Source of the DNA: JBNAGF01 sp049801055
Lineage (GTDB): Bacteria > Pseudomonadota > Alphaproteobacteria > Rhodobacterales > Rhodobacteraceae
Assembly: GCF_049801055.1 (NCBI RefSeq)
Contig: NZ_JBNAGF010000002.1
Span: forward strand, 1 to 64,000
Reading direction: 5' to 3'
Length of the DNA: 64,000 nucleotides
The notes below the pieces were generated by a model, which saw only the letters and a list, made by a program, of their open reading frames with translations, was not told the DNA's origin and searched no databases. Below, piece after piece: positions 16,226-24,310 of this stretch (its first letter is position 1; every line of letters starts with the position of its first letter). A program made the translations under genes and the position numbers.

Positions 16226-16725
16226 GAAACCTAGTTCTACTTCCCGTCCTTGCTGCCGCGACCCTTGTTTCCGCCTGTGACGGATGGCGATATCGCGAAG
16301 GGGTGGGGTTCACCGGTATCGACGGCGAGCCAAAGACCTTTGAGCAGGCCAATGTTCAACTGGTTTCCCGTGGGGCCAGTGTTTCGGCAGAACTGGCCGG
16401 TGTTGCACCCATTGCTCTGCAGGCCAAAGGAAGCAGTCAGGAAGATCTTGCCAAGGTGGCGCTGGCAAACGGTGGCAGGAGGCCGCCGCAGGCCGTCGAG
16501 GTTGGAATGGGTGACCGGATGATGATGCTGAGCAACGTGTCAGTGAACGGGACACTTTTTGCGGTTCTTCGCGCGCCGGAAGGTGAACGGGTTCGCCTGA
16601 GTGAAAATGCCGGCACGGCCTTCGTTTCCGCTGTGCCGCGTCTTACTGGTTGCTTGCCCAAGGGAAATGCCTATTCGCAAGGCCGTCGGCCAAGCGCACT
16701 GGCCGTTGCGGTGGATTGCCGCTGA
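16222..16725 (+). CDS. Lipoprotein of unknown function
   Basis: The 167-residue product opens with a textbook lipoprotein signal (LAAATLVSAC, Cys19), which also fixes the start at 16222. The mature part is short, mixed alpha/beta, with a second cysteine pair region near the C-terminus (LTGCLPKG...VDC). No family is recognised. Translation appears to depend on the coupled ORF just upstream. The gene converges on the CbiX-like gene with a hairpin between them. Confidence 0.7.
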   Translation: MRNLVLLPVLAAATLVSACDGWRYREGVGFTGIDGEPKTFEQANVQLVSRGASVSAELAGVAPIALQAKGSSQEDLAKVALANGGRRPPQAVEVGMGDRMMMLSNVSVNGTLFAVLRAPEGERVRLSENAGTAFVSAVPRLTGCLPKGNAYSQGRRPSALAVAVDCR

Positions 16726-16760
16726 CCGGTATCCGGTGAGACACAGCAATTTAGGTATGG

Positions 16761-16782
16761 CGCCGCCGCTTAGCCGGCGGCG
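16761..16782. terminator. Hairpin between convergent genes
   Basis: CGCCGCCG (16761-16768) pairs perfectly with CGGCGGCG (16775-16782) around a six-base loop, between the lipoprotein stop and the CbiX-like stop. There is no clear T-run, so termination strength is uncertain, but position and symmetry suit both strands. Confidence 0.6.
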
Positions 16783-16812
16783 TTGGTGTATCCGGGACCC
16801 GGAAACGCCGAC

Positions 16813-17535
16813 CTAGCGAACCAATGATCCATCAGCTTTTTCGCCGATCCCGGCCGCTTCCAGCGAACGGGCTATCAGCATCGGCGCGCCCGGCAATTCA
16901 CCAAGCACCGGGAGAAGACAACCTTTGAACTGTGCGGCAGTCAGCTCTTGCGGCACGTCTTCCTGCGCGTGACCACCAGATCTGGCAAAAAACGGAAGAC
17001 ACAGTGATTTCACTCCGACCCCAGTTGCGGCGGATTTGATCGAAGGCGGCTCTTCGACGAATCCCGGGTGCACGGGACATTTTAGTCGCGCAGACAGGGC
17101 GGTCGCATAATCCGCCGCAATTCGGGCTGGTTCCCGGCTGCGCCCGGATCCATGCGCGGCCAGAACGACTTCGACATCCGGCAAGTCCCAACCCTGTTCC
17201 GATGCGGCACGGCGCAAAGCAACTTCACCCAAATCAATCAGCCTGGGATCCAGGCCGAACGGGTCAAGAACCTGTGCCGGTCGCTGGCTCATCCGCTTCG
17301 GCAGAACCGAAGTGACAAACCAGCCTTTGGCCATGAACATTGGGTAGACAAGGATATTCTCGGGAAGTGAAGCTAGCGCGGCCTCCAACGATCCCGGCGC
17401 GGCCAATGTTGCCGATTGCACTGTCCACCCGGACAACAGATCGCGCACTGCCGCCGCCAATTTCGCCAACCTTTGTTCGGCTGGGTCCGGTTCGGAGGGT
17501 TGTCCGTGGGCAACAATAAGGGCAGAACGGGTCAT
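16813..17535 (-). CDS. CbiX/sirohydrochlorin cobaltochelatase-like protein
   Basis: The 240-residue protein has the two-lobe chelatase pattern: ALIVAHGQPSEPDPAEQRL at the N-terminus and VEVVLAAHGSGRS in the second lobe, each with a conserved His-Gly. A C-terminal CLPFFARSGGHAQEDVP block carries another metal-facing histidine. CbiX-type enzymes insert cobalt or iron into sirohydrochlorin. No cobalamin genes are nearby, and the sulfite-reductase operon with cobA is 40 kb away, so a link to siroheme is possible but unproven. Confidence 0.8.
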   Translation of the reverse strand: MTRSALIVAHGQPSEPDPAEQRLAKLAAAVRDLLSGWTVQSATLAAPGSLEAALASLPENILVYPMFMAKGWFVTSVLPKRMSQRPAQVLDPFGLDPRLIDLGEVALRRAASEQGWDLPDVEVVLAAHGSGRSREPARIAADYATALSARLKCPVHPGFVEEPPSIKSAATGVGVKSLCLPFFARSGGHAQEDVPQELTAAQFKGCLLPVLGELPGAPMLIARSLEAAGIGEKADGSLVR

Positions 17536-17680
17536 AGTCGGTTTCCAACAGGTAACGTTGCCCCAAAGATGAAGCAGGGTAAGAAAAAGTCCAAGATCGT
17601 CGCGATATAGCGCTTCAGGCTGTTGTTTTCCAACACGGAATTCCTAAGACTTAGCATGTCATTTCATTTAGGGCGGGCCT

Positions 17681-18523
17681 ATGCGCAGGTTTCTCAAAGA
17701 ACCGGTTTTTCACTTTGCAATCATGGGGCTTGCCCTGTTTGCCTACTTCAAGCTGGCGGATGAAGAAGCACAGAAACCAGGTGATACTGAAATACAGATC
17801 ACCGAAGAGGATGCCGAGCGGCTGATCCGGCAGTATGGCGACACCTGGGGGCGGTTTCCCCGTCCCGAGGAGTTGTCGGCGCTGATTGACAGCATGGTGC
17901 GCGAAGAGATTCTGGTCCGCGAGGCATTGTCTCTCGGGCTGGATCGTGGCGATGCTACGATCCGAAACCGCTTGCAGCAGAAGATGCAGTTCCTGACCGA
18001 ATCCGCGGCCCACGCCCTGGAACCTGATGATCTGACTCTTCAAGAGCATCTTGAGGAGAATGCCGACCGGTTCCGTAAACCGCCCAGCGTCGCGTTTATA
18101 CAAGTGTATTTGGGGGAGAAGCCCACAATCCAGCAAGTGACCGAAATACGTTCGGCTCTTGATGCCGGCGAGGATCCCGCGACGCTTGGGCAACCCACGA
18201 TGTTGCCCGTGCAGGTGCCTCCGGCGCGGCAGGCACAGGTGGATGGAAGTTTCGGAAATGGCGTTTTCGCTGCAATCGTCGCTCAGCCGGTGGGCGAGTG
18301 GTCAGAGCCGTTGCAATCCGGTTTTGGTTGGCACCTTGTGAAATTGACCGATCTGGACGAAGGGTCCCTCCCTCTGCTTGAAGAGTTACGCGACAAGGTT
18401 TTGTTCGATTGGCGGCGGGTTCAGGCGGACACTCTTGCCGAGTTGCAGTACCAAGCTCTCAGTAAATCCTATCAGGTATCTGTGCCCGACGATCAGGCCT
18501 TGCAGCAGCTGGTAGCGCAATGA
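17681..18523 (+). CDS. Membrane-anchored PpiC-type peptidyl-prolyl isomerase
   Basis: The 280-residue product has an N-terminal signal anchor (FHFAIMGLALFAYFKLADEE) and a helical SurA-like chaperone region (40-140). The C-terminal parvulin-type domain keeps VGEWSEPLQSGFGWHLVKL, although its N-terminal half is shortened. It should act in the periplasm on folding of exported proteins. Its stop overlaps the HupE/UreJ ATG by four bases, so the two are co-translated. In roseobacters this pairing may assist insertion or periplasmic loops of the transporter (inference). Confidence 0.83.
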   Translation: MRRFLKEPVFHFAIMGLALFAYFKLADEEAQKPGDTEIQITEEDAERLIRQYGDTWGRFPRPEELSALIDSMVREEILVREALSLGLDRGDATIRNRLQQKMQFLTESAAHALEPDDLTLQEHLEENADRFRKPPSVAFIQVYLGEKPTIQQVTEIRSALDAGEDPATLGQPTMLPVQVPPARQAQVDGSFGNGVFAAIVAQPVGEWSEPLQSGFGWHLVKLTDLDEGSLPLLEELRDKVLFDWRRVQADTLAELQYQALSKSYQVSVPDDQALQQLVAQ

Positions 18524-19539
18524 AGGCGCTGTTCCGCAGCCTGATCTTGTTGCTGAGCCTGATGGCTGGGCAGGCAGCCGCACATGCGCTGGATCCCGGT
18601 TATCTTCAGATCCAGTCGTTGGACGCGGCGAATGGCGGTGAGACCTATCAGATCTTCTGGCGTAAACCTGACGTAAAGGGCAAGCCGATGCCGATTGAGG
18701 CCCGGTTGCCGGAAAACTGCGCTCCGGCGATGGCCCCGGTGGATCCAAGGTTTGACGGACGTGCATGGGTGCAGGGGTGGGTTGCCAGCTGCCCCGGTGG
18801 CTTTGGCGGCCGGGATCTCGTGATCGAGGGGCTTGAGAGCACGCGGACGGATGTTCTGATCCGACTCGATAGCGGCGAAGCCTCGGTGACCACACGGGTT
18901 ACGGCTGCACGCCCCTCAATGGTGGCTCCGGCAGTGATGTCCGGTCGGCAGGTATTCACCAGCTATCTCGGTCTGGGGTTTGAACACATCCTCGAAGGGC
19001 TGGATCACCTGTTGTTCGTTTTTGCATTGCTGGTGCTGATCCGCGACCCATGGCGGTTGGCCGGGGCGATTACCGCGTTCACGGTTGCCCATTCCATTAC
19101 ACTGGCGCTTGCGACGCTAGGGGTTTTGCAGGTGCCGTCGCCTCCGGTCGAGGCCATCATTGCGCTGTCGATCGTTCTGCTCGCTGTCGAGATCCTGCGC
19201 CGCCGCAAGGGGGCCGAACAGCTAACCGAGCAATATCCTTGGATCATTTCCTTCAGTTTCGGCTTGCTGCACGGGCTTGGATTTGCAGGGGCTCTATCCG
19301 AGATTGGCCTTCCTGAGGGCGATATCCCATTGGCCCTTCTGGCCTTCAATCTTGGGGTCGAGGCGGGTCAACTCACTTTTGTGGCCGTAGTGCTTCTGGC
19401 CTTTGCGGTCCTGAGGGCTGTTCTGCCGCGATTTGCCAATGCGCTGCACGCGCCCGAAGCTGTTGGCAGCCTCGTCATGGGATACGCTATTGGCGGGATA
19501 TCGGTCTATTGGCTGGCTGAGCGGGTGGCCGGGTTCTGA
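18520..19539 (+). CDS. HupE/UreJ-family metal transporter-like membrane protein
   Basis: The 339-residue protein has a signal peptide (residues 1-21, cut after AAA), a periplasmic beta-rich domain (22-140), and about seven membrane segments. The diagnostic GLGFEHILEGLDHLLFVFAL and FTVAHSITLALATLG motifs are near residues 150-200, and GLLHGLGFAGALSE is near 245. These His/Asp-rich membrane motifs bind Ni, Co or related metals in HupE/UreJ. No hydrogenase or urease is in the window. The start overlaps the isomerase gene stop (ATGA). Confidence 0.88.
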   Translation: MKALFRSLILLLSLMAGQAAAHALDPGYLQIQSLDAANGGETYQIFWRKPDVKGKPMPIEARLPENCAPAMAPVDPRFDGRAWVQGWVASCPGGFGGRDLVIEGLESTRTDVLIRLDSGEASVTTRVTAARPSMVAPAVMSGRQVFTSYLGLGFEHILEGLDHLLFVFALLVLIRDPWRLAGAITAFTVAHSITLALATLGVLQVPSPPVEAIIALSIVLLAVEILRRRKGAEQLTEQYPWIISFSFGLLHGLGFAGALSEIGLPEGDIPLALLAFNLGVEAGQLTFVAVVLLAFAVLRAVLPRFANALHAPEAVGSLVMGYAIGGISVYWLAERVAGF

Positions 19540-19590
19540 AAACGGTACGACCCGGGGCCACGTTTTGCACAGCTTGTCAGATCTAAGGTC

Positions 19591-20790
19591 TCACTGCAGA
19601 TACGGCATCGGGTCTACACTGTCGAAGCCGTCCCGAACTTCGAAATGAACATAGGCATTATCGCCCGACCGCAGCTCGGCAAGCTTTTGGCCGCGCTTGA
19701 CCCGATCGCCTTTCTTGACTGCGATATTGTCGACATTTGCATAGACCGTCAGCAAGTTGTTCTGGTGGCGGACCACGATTATCGGAACCTTGTCCGCGTC
19801 CTCGGTAATGGCCGCGACAGTCCCGGAGTCAGCAGCAGCCACGGCGCTGCCTGCGGCAGCCGCAATGTCGATTCCTTCGTTCCGACCCTTGGAGTAGGTG
19901 CGGATGATCTTGCCCTGAACGGGCAGCGCCATCCGGGCCGCGCTGGCTTGGGTGGGCTCATCGATCTTGACCGTTTCCGGTTCCTTGGCCTTGGCGACCG
20001 GTTCCACTTTCTCGTCAGGCAACGGCGTAGTCGCGCTTGGCGGGGTGGGGGTTGGCGATCCGGATCCGGGCTGGGTAACCGCAGCTGCGGTGCCCGCGGC
20101 TGCCAGAGGCGCTCCTGCGCTGCCCGAGGGGGCGGCCTGATCCTTTACCGGGATCAAAAGATACTGGCCTTCTCTGATTGCGAAATCAGATCCAAGCCCG
20201 TTCCACTCTGCCAGTGCCTTGACGGGAACCTGATACAGCCGCGAGATCGTATAGGCCGTTTCGCCGCGCGCAACCTTGTGGCGGACCGGTTCGGGGCCGA
20301 CGGGCGGTTTCGGTTTGGGGGCGCTCTGTTGCGCCGGTTGCAGCGTTGTCGTTTCAACCGGGGTTGTGTCAGGTGCGCTGTCAATGGCGCTGGAGGCAAG
20401 GCTCTCGATATCCACTCCTCCCGGGCTGGTTCCGGAGTCGGGCACACGGCGGGGCAGAGCAAGGACTTCGCCCTCGCGCAACTGCACGTCCGGCTGAAGC
20501 CCGTTGAAGCGGGCGACTTCGCCGGCCGGCAGTCCAGCCCGTGTTGCCACATCGGTCACGGTATCTCCGCGCCGGGCCACTGCCACCTGATAGTTCGGAT
20601 ATGATATCACCCCGCGACTATCCGGCTTCGGGCGGGATGCGGTCGAGGCGGATTGGGCAGCCGGAGCGGTGCTGAACCCGCCGACATTGCCGCGAAGGTC
20701 GAAATCCAGCGGTTCGGTGCAGCCCGCGACCAGCAGGGCCGTTGCGCCGGCCGCACATACATGGCGGGAAAATCCGAAGGGAAAAGTCAT
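19591..20790 (-). CDS. nlpD: NlpD-like lipoprotein: two LysM domains and a degenerate LytM (M23) domain
   Basis: The 399-residue lipoprotein (ATALLVAGC, Cys24) carries LysM repeats near residues 65-113 and 170-213 and an M23 fold at 308-399. Three of four expected zinc ligands are changed: NEGID instead of HxxxD, YANVD instead of YAH, and YVHFEV instead of HxH. It is therefore probably an amidase activator, as E. coli NlpD is, not a peptidase. It follows pcm and surE on the same strand, the same order as enteric surE-pcm-nlpD. The linkers are Pro/Ala/Thr-rich. Confidence 0.9.
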   Translation of the reverse strand: MTFPFGFSRHVCAAGATALLVAGCTEPLDFDLRGNVGGFSTAPAAQSASTASRPKPDSRGVISYPNYQVAVARRGDTVTDVATRAGLPAGEVARFNGLQPDVQLREGEVLALPRRVPDSGTSPGGVDIESLASSAIDSAPDTTPVETTTLQPAQQSAPKPKPPVGPEPVRHKVARGETAYTISRLYQVPVKALAEWNGLGSDFAIREGQYLLIPVKDQAAPSGSAGAPLAAAGTAAAVTQPGSGSPTPTPPSATTPLPDEKVEPVAKAKEPETVKIDEPTQASAARMALPVQGKIIRTYSKGRNEGIDIAAAAGSAVAAADSGTVAAITEDADKVPIIVVRHQNNLLTVYANVDNIAVKKGDRVKRGQKLAELRSGDNAYVHFEVRDGFDSVDPMPYLQ

Positions 20791-20881
20791 CTCGGTGTCC
20801 TCAAAAGCGGTCCCCCTTTTGCGGCGGGGGTTTGCGTCTACTCGTCCTGTTGCTCGGTTCTGTGCTCATCTTGCCCAGACT

Positions 20882-21529
20882 TCAGCCTTCTTTGCCCAGT
20901 CCCTCGAGCAGGGGGACAAAACGAACGGGCCGGAGTTCGTCATATTCATAACCGGTCTCCGTCCTGCGTACGCGGATCAGTGTCTGAACCGTGTCCGACT
21001 GGCCGACCGGCACCACCATGATACCGCCAATTCGCAATTGCGCCAAGAGCGGCCCGGGTGGGTCTTCGGCGGCGGCGGTCACGATGATACGATCGAACGG
21101 CGCCTGCTCGGGCAGCCCATGTGATCCGTCTGCGGTGATGGCAGTGATATTCGGCAGGTGCAGGCTTTCGAAAATCTCGCGTGCCTCGCGCACTAGACGG
21201 GCATGGCGGTCGACCGTGTATACCCTGCGGGCCAGCTTGCTGAGGATCGCAGCCTGATAGCCCGAACCGGTCCCGACTTCGAGTACCTTGTCGCGCGGGT
21301 TGACCTGCAGCGCCTGCGTCATGATCCCGACGACAGAAGGCTGACTGATCGTCTGACCGCAGGCGATCGGCAGCGGCATGTCCTCATAGGCGCGCTGCGC
21401 AAAGATCCCTCGGGTGAACGGGCCGCGATCTATGCTTTCGATCACGCTGAGCACTCGCGCGTCGGTCACGCCCTTGGAGCGCAGAGCAAACAGGAACTGC
21501 ATTTTGGTTTCGGGATCGAGGCCGCTCAT
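20882..21529 (-). CDS. pcm: Protein-L-isoaspartate O-methyltransferase
   Basis: Pcm methylates isoaspartyl residues in damaged proteins using SAM. The 215-residue product has the SAM-binding motif VLEVGTGSGYQAAIL near residue 82. Other family blocks are the substrate loop QTISQPSVVGIMTQAL and DGSHGLPEQAPFDRIIVTAA. Length is normal. Its start overlaps the surE stop by four bases, and nlpD follows after about 90 bases, so the three genes are likely one transcript. Confidence 0.96.
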   Translation of the reverse strand: MSGLDPETKMQFLFALRSKGVTDARVLSVIESIDRGPFTRGIFAQRAYEDMPLPIACGQTISQPSVVGIMTQALQVNPRDKVLEVGTGSGYQAAILSKLARRVYTVDRHARLVREAREIFESLHLPNITAITADGSHGLPEQAPFDRIIVTAAAEDPPGPLLAQLRIGGIMVVPVGQSDTVQTLIRVRRTETGYEYDELRPVRFVPLLEGLGKEG

Positions 21530-22308
21530 TCGATTGCCTTCAGGGCCTCCAGCGTCGCGTGACAGGTCAGATCAGCGCGCATTGGCGTGACCGAGATGTA
21601 GCCCTCCAGATTGACGGCGGCGTCCGAGCCCGGTTCCGTATCGACATGCTGATTGCCGCCCTTGATCCACATGAAACGCTTTCCTGAAGGGGAAAAGTGC
21701 GGTTCAGCCGAAAAACAGCTCCCGCGTCGGAAACCTTGTGGTGCAACCCGGGCACCCCGAACGTCATGCGGCAGAACGGGCGGAAAATTCACATTGTAGA
21801 ACAGGCGGTAGTCTGCATCATCCCGGGGTGTTGCCGACAGGATTTTCCGGATCAGGTCCGGACCGTGCAGCACTGCGGTGTCGAACGGAGCGTCAGCCTT
21901 GTAATTGGCCGGTCCGAAATACTGCGACAACGCGATCGAAGGGATGCCCTGAAGCGCACCTTCCATGGCTCCGCCGAGCGTGCCCGAATACAAGGCGTTC
22001 TCGGCCGAGTTGTTGCCCCGGTTCACACCGGACAAGATCAGGTCGGGCGGTGCGTCCTTGAGAACTTCGTGTAGCCCAACCAGAACACAATCGGCCGGTG
22101 ATCCCTCGGCGGCAAATCGGCGATGACCCAGTTCCGAGAACAGCATCGGGTGCGTGTAGCTGATGCAATGGCCAACACCGGATTGTTCGAAAGCTGGGGC
22201 GACGGTCCAGACCTCGCCCTGCGTTCCGGCAAGGTCTGATGCAATCCGGTGCAACGCTTCCAGCCCCGGCGCGTTGATGCCGTCGTCATTGGTGATCAGA
22301 ATTCGCAT
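21526..22308 (-). CDS. surE: 5'/3'-nucleotidase SurE
   Basis: SurE is a divalent metal-dependent nucleoside monophosphatase. The 260-residue product from the ATG at 22308 opens MRILITNDDGINAPGL, with the two metal-binding Asp at residues 8 and 9. It also carries VAPAFEQSGVGH and SGVNRGNNSAENALYSGT. A 19-codon upstream extension is ignored because the conserved N-terminus begins at this ATG. The stop overlaps the pcm start (ATGA). Confidence 0.96.
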   Translation of the reverse strand: MRILITNDDGINAPGLEALHRIASDLAGTQGEVWTVAPAFEQSGVGHCISYTHPMLFSELGHRRFAAEGSPADCVLVGLHEVLKDAPPDLILSGVNRGNNSAENALYSGTLGGAMEGALQGIPSIALSQYFGPANYKADAPFDTAVLHGPDLIRKILSATPRDDADYRLFYNVNFPPVLPHDVRGARVAPQGFRRGSCFSAEPHFSPSGKRFMWIKGGNQHVDTEPGSDAAVNLEGYISVTPMRADLTCHATLEALKAIE

Positions 22309-22466
22309 GATCCGCCCTATTGCTCGACCCGTTTCCACCACCCGTGTTTCCACGCGGCCGCCCATCTTGGTTCTGCATAGGATGCAAGGTCTGCCGGGGC
22401 AAGAGTATCTGCGTTTTGTAGACCTGTCTTTGGTGGGAAGGTCACAGTTTAAAAGCGACGCCGGAC

Positions 22467-23135
22467 TCAGTCTGCGAGGATTTCGGGCAGCAGGCGGGCG
22501 GCTTCCTCTCCGGGGCGCATCAGCTTTTCCCGATCTTCGCCGGGGAAGAACCGGGCGCGCATGGCGGTCGCGATCGGTCGGGGCGACAAGATCCTAACTT
22601 TCGGACCAGTGCGTTCGGTTTCGGCCTGCCACGACCGTGCCAGCGCGATCTGGCCCGACTTTGTCGCGCCGTAGGATGAAAAGAACTTTTCCCCGCCTCG
22701 GGCATCGTCGAAGAACACAGCGGTTCCGGTTTCACCCAGCAACGGGGAAACATAAGGGATCAGCACCGACGTCGCGTTGAGGTTAATCGAAACTGATTTC
22801 CCCCAATCCTTCGGGTCGATGAAATTGGCGGGGGTCAGAGGCGCGCTGTGGACCGCAGTATGAATCCACAAGTCTAGTTTACCCCAACGGTCATGGATTC
22901 CGCGGCACAGCGTGGCCATCGCCTCGGGAACGGCAATATCCATCGGCGCCAACGTGGTGCTGCCGCCCTTTGATTTGATACGGTCGTCCAACTCTTCCAG
23001 CGCGCCCGTGGTGCGGGCAACGGCGACGATATGGTGAGTGGGGGCAAGAGCCTCGGCCAACGCCGCGCCCAATCCTCGCGATGCGCCAGTGATCAGCGCA
23101 ACCCGCGCGTCATTATCGGATGTGTTCTCGGTCAT
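22467..23135 (-). CDS. Short-chain dehydrogenase/reductase
   Basis: This 222-residue Rossmann protein has the SDR cofactor motif TGASRGLGAALAEAL near residue 17. The catalytic YxxxK is present as SSYGATKSGQIA near 160, and the usual NNAG motif is replaced by IHTAVHSA. Substrate cannot be predicted. The C-terminus (MRPGEEAARLLPEILAD) resembles dehydrogenases annotated as YciK-like. It is 43 bases upstream of the PilP-like ORF on the same strand. Confidence 0.88.
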   Translation of the reverse strand: MTENTSDNDARVALITGASRGLGAALAEALAPTHHIVAVARTTGALEELDDRIKSKGGSTTLAPMDIAVPEAMATLCRGIHDRWGKLDLWIHTAVHSAPLTPANFIDPKDWGKSVSINLNATSVLIPYVSPLLGETGTAVFFDDARGGEKFFSSYGATKSGQIALARSWQAETERTGPKVRILSPRPIATAMRARFFPGEDREKLMRPGEEAARLLPEILAD

Positions 23136-23178
23136 GCGCGCGGTTTGGCGGCTTGCGCGGGCCGGGTCAAGAGGCCAT

Positions 23179-23451
23179 TCAGTCGCCGGGGATCTGGATC
23201 CGCTTCGTGCTCCCGGTCCGATGCACCATTACGCCATCCTTGTCGATCGCCACGATCCGGCCCGATTCGAGCCGGGATCCGTTCTGCACGGTCTTGATAC
23301 GACCACCGGGAAGGCGCACCATCGCTTTCATCTTGCCTGCCGGTCCGAACACCCCGAGAAGGCTCATCGCGTTCGTGTCCAGAGCACCGGCCTGTGTGGC
23401 CGACGCTGCTACGCGCGCCGGGACTTTGCCGGCGCCAATCAGTTTTGCCAT
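23179..23451 (-). CDS. Short PilP/GspC-like domain protein
   Basis: From the ATG at 23451 (AAGGAAG just upstream) the product is 90 residues. The second half has the small beta-domain seen in PilP and GspC HR regions: MSLLGVFGPAGKMKAMVRL, GGRIKTVQNGSRLESGRIVA, VHRTGSTKRI. The open frame continues upstream into the DUF2199 gene, but that part lacks homology. No signal peptide or membrane anchor is seen, and no pilus or type II secretion genes are nearby. It may therefore be an orphan or the remains of a longer protein. Confidence 0.55.
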   Translation of the reverse strand: MAKLIGAGKVPARVAASATQAGALDTNAMSLLGVFGPAGKMKAMVRLPGGRIKTVQNGSRLESGRIVAIDKDGVMVHRTGSTKRIQIPGD

Positions 23452-23645
23452 GTCTTCCTTGTGGGCGACGCGAGCATCGCCCGTTCCGTTGATGAGTGGT
23501 TGAGCAGGCCCATACAGAGATTCAGCGCGAGAGAATAGAGATGCTGCGTCGCAGCAGCAGAAAACCGCGCGGGGCAGGGCAAGCGCTGGGCAGAGGGTTG
23601 CCTGTGCCGCAACGTCAACCTGCAGCGGTTCCCGGACGGACCGTG

Positions 23646-24206
23646 TCAGGCATCGAAAATGAGTGATCCCACGTCGTGACCAAAGGCGTGTAGCCATTCG
23701 AACACGGAATCAATCGGCATTTCATCCTGTTGCAGATCTGTAAGCGGGTGATCGGCTTCGGTGATCTGGAATTCCGGCCGTTCGGCACCGGGCGCAAGGT
23801 GGGCCAAGCACGCCACGGGTCCTTCGTCATTGACCGGCAACGGATTCGCCAGCCACCCCTCCATGGCTTCAAGCGCCTCCTCTCCGCCCATAAGAGAGGC
23901 CGTAACGTGATGTTCGAACGCATCGGGTGACAACTGAACCCAGATGCCCAGAACCAACTCGGCCCCGGCGCTCCTGATCGGCAGCACCAACTGCCCTCGG
24001 ATAAACCGGGATTCGTCCAGACGGCAGAAATCCTGTGTGAGAACATCGCCAAACTCGCCCAGCAGTGCGCTGTTGTCGAGCACGGGCAGGTCAAGCGGGC
24101 AAATGCCGGGGCGGTCAAAGTCGAGATTCAGAAGCTCTCGGAAACTCGCCCCGCAGCAGCGGCAGGTCCGCACACCCGTCAGCAGTCGTGAAATATGGGC
24201 GTCCAA
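23646..24206 (-). CDS. DUF2199 family protein
   Basis: A TTG at 24206 with AAAGGA seven bases upstream is the favoured start (186 residues); ATGs at 24269 and 24284 would extend it with an unconvincing leader. The N-terminus has a zinc-like CRCCG knuckle. The body follows DUF2199: LVLGIWVQLSPDAFEHHV, EGWLANPLPV, an EADHPLTDLQQDEMPID end block. The function is unknown; the protein is soluble. It lies about 100 bases downstream of purF on the same strand. Confidence 0.72.
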   Translation of the reverse strand: MDAHISRLLTGVRTCRCCGASFRELLNLDFDRPGICPLDLPVLDNSALLGEFGDVLTQDFCRLDESRFIRGQLVLPIRSAGAELVLGIWVQLSPDAFEHHVTASLMGGEEALEAMEGWLANPLPVNDEGPVACLAHLAPGAERPEFQITEADHPLTDLQQDEMPIDSVFEWLHAFGHDVGSLIFDA

Positions 24207-24310
24207 AGACGGATCCTTTCCTGCGCCACCCCAAAAAGGAATTCGGGCGCGATGAGTAGCTAGGAGCATGCCTGCATTCGGCAAGCATGTCGCTGTTTGG
24301 AATTTTCAGA

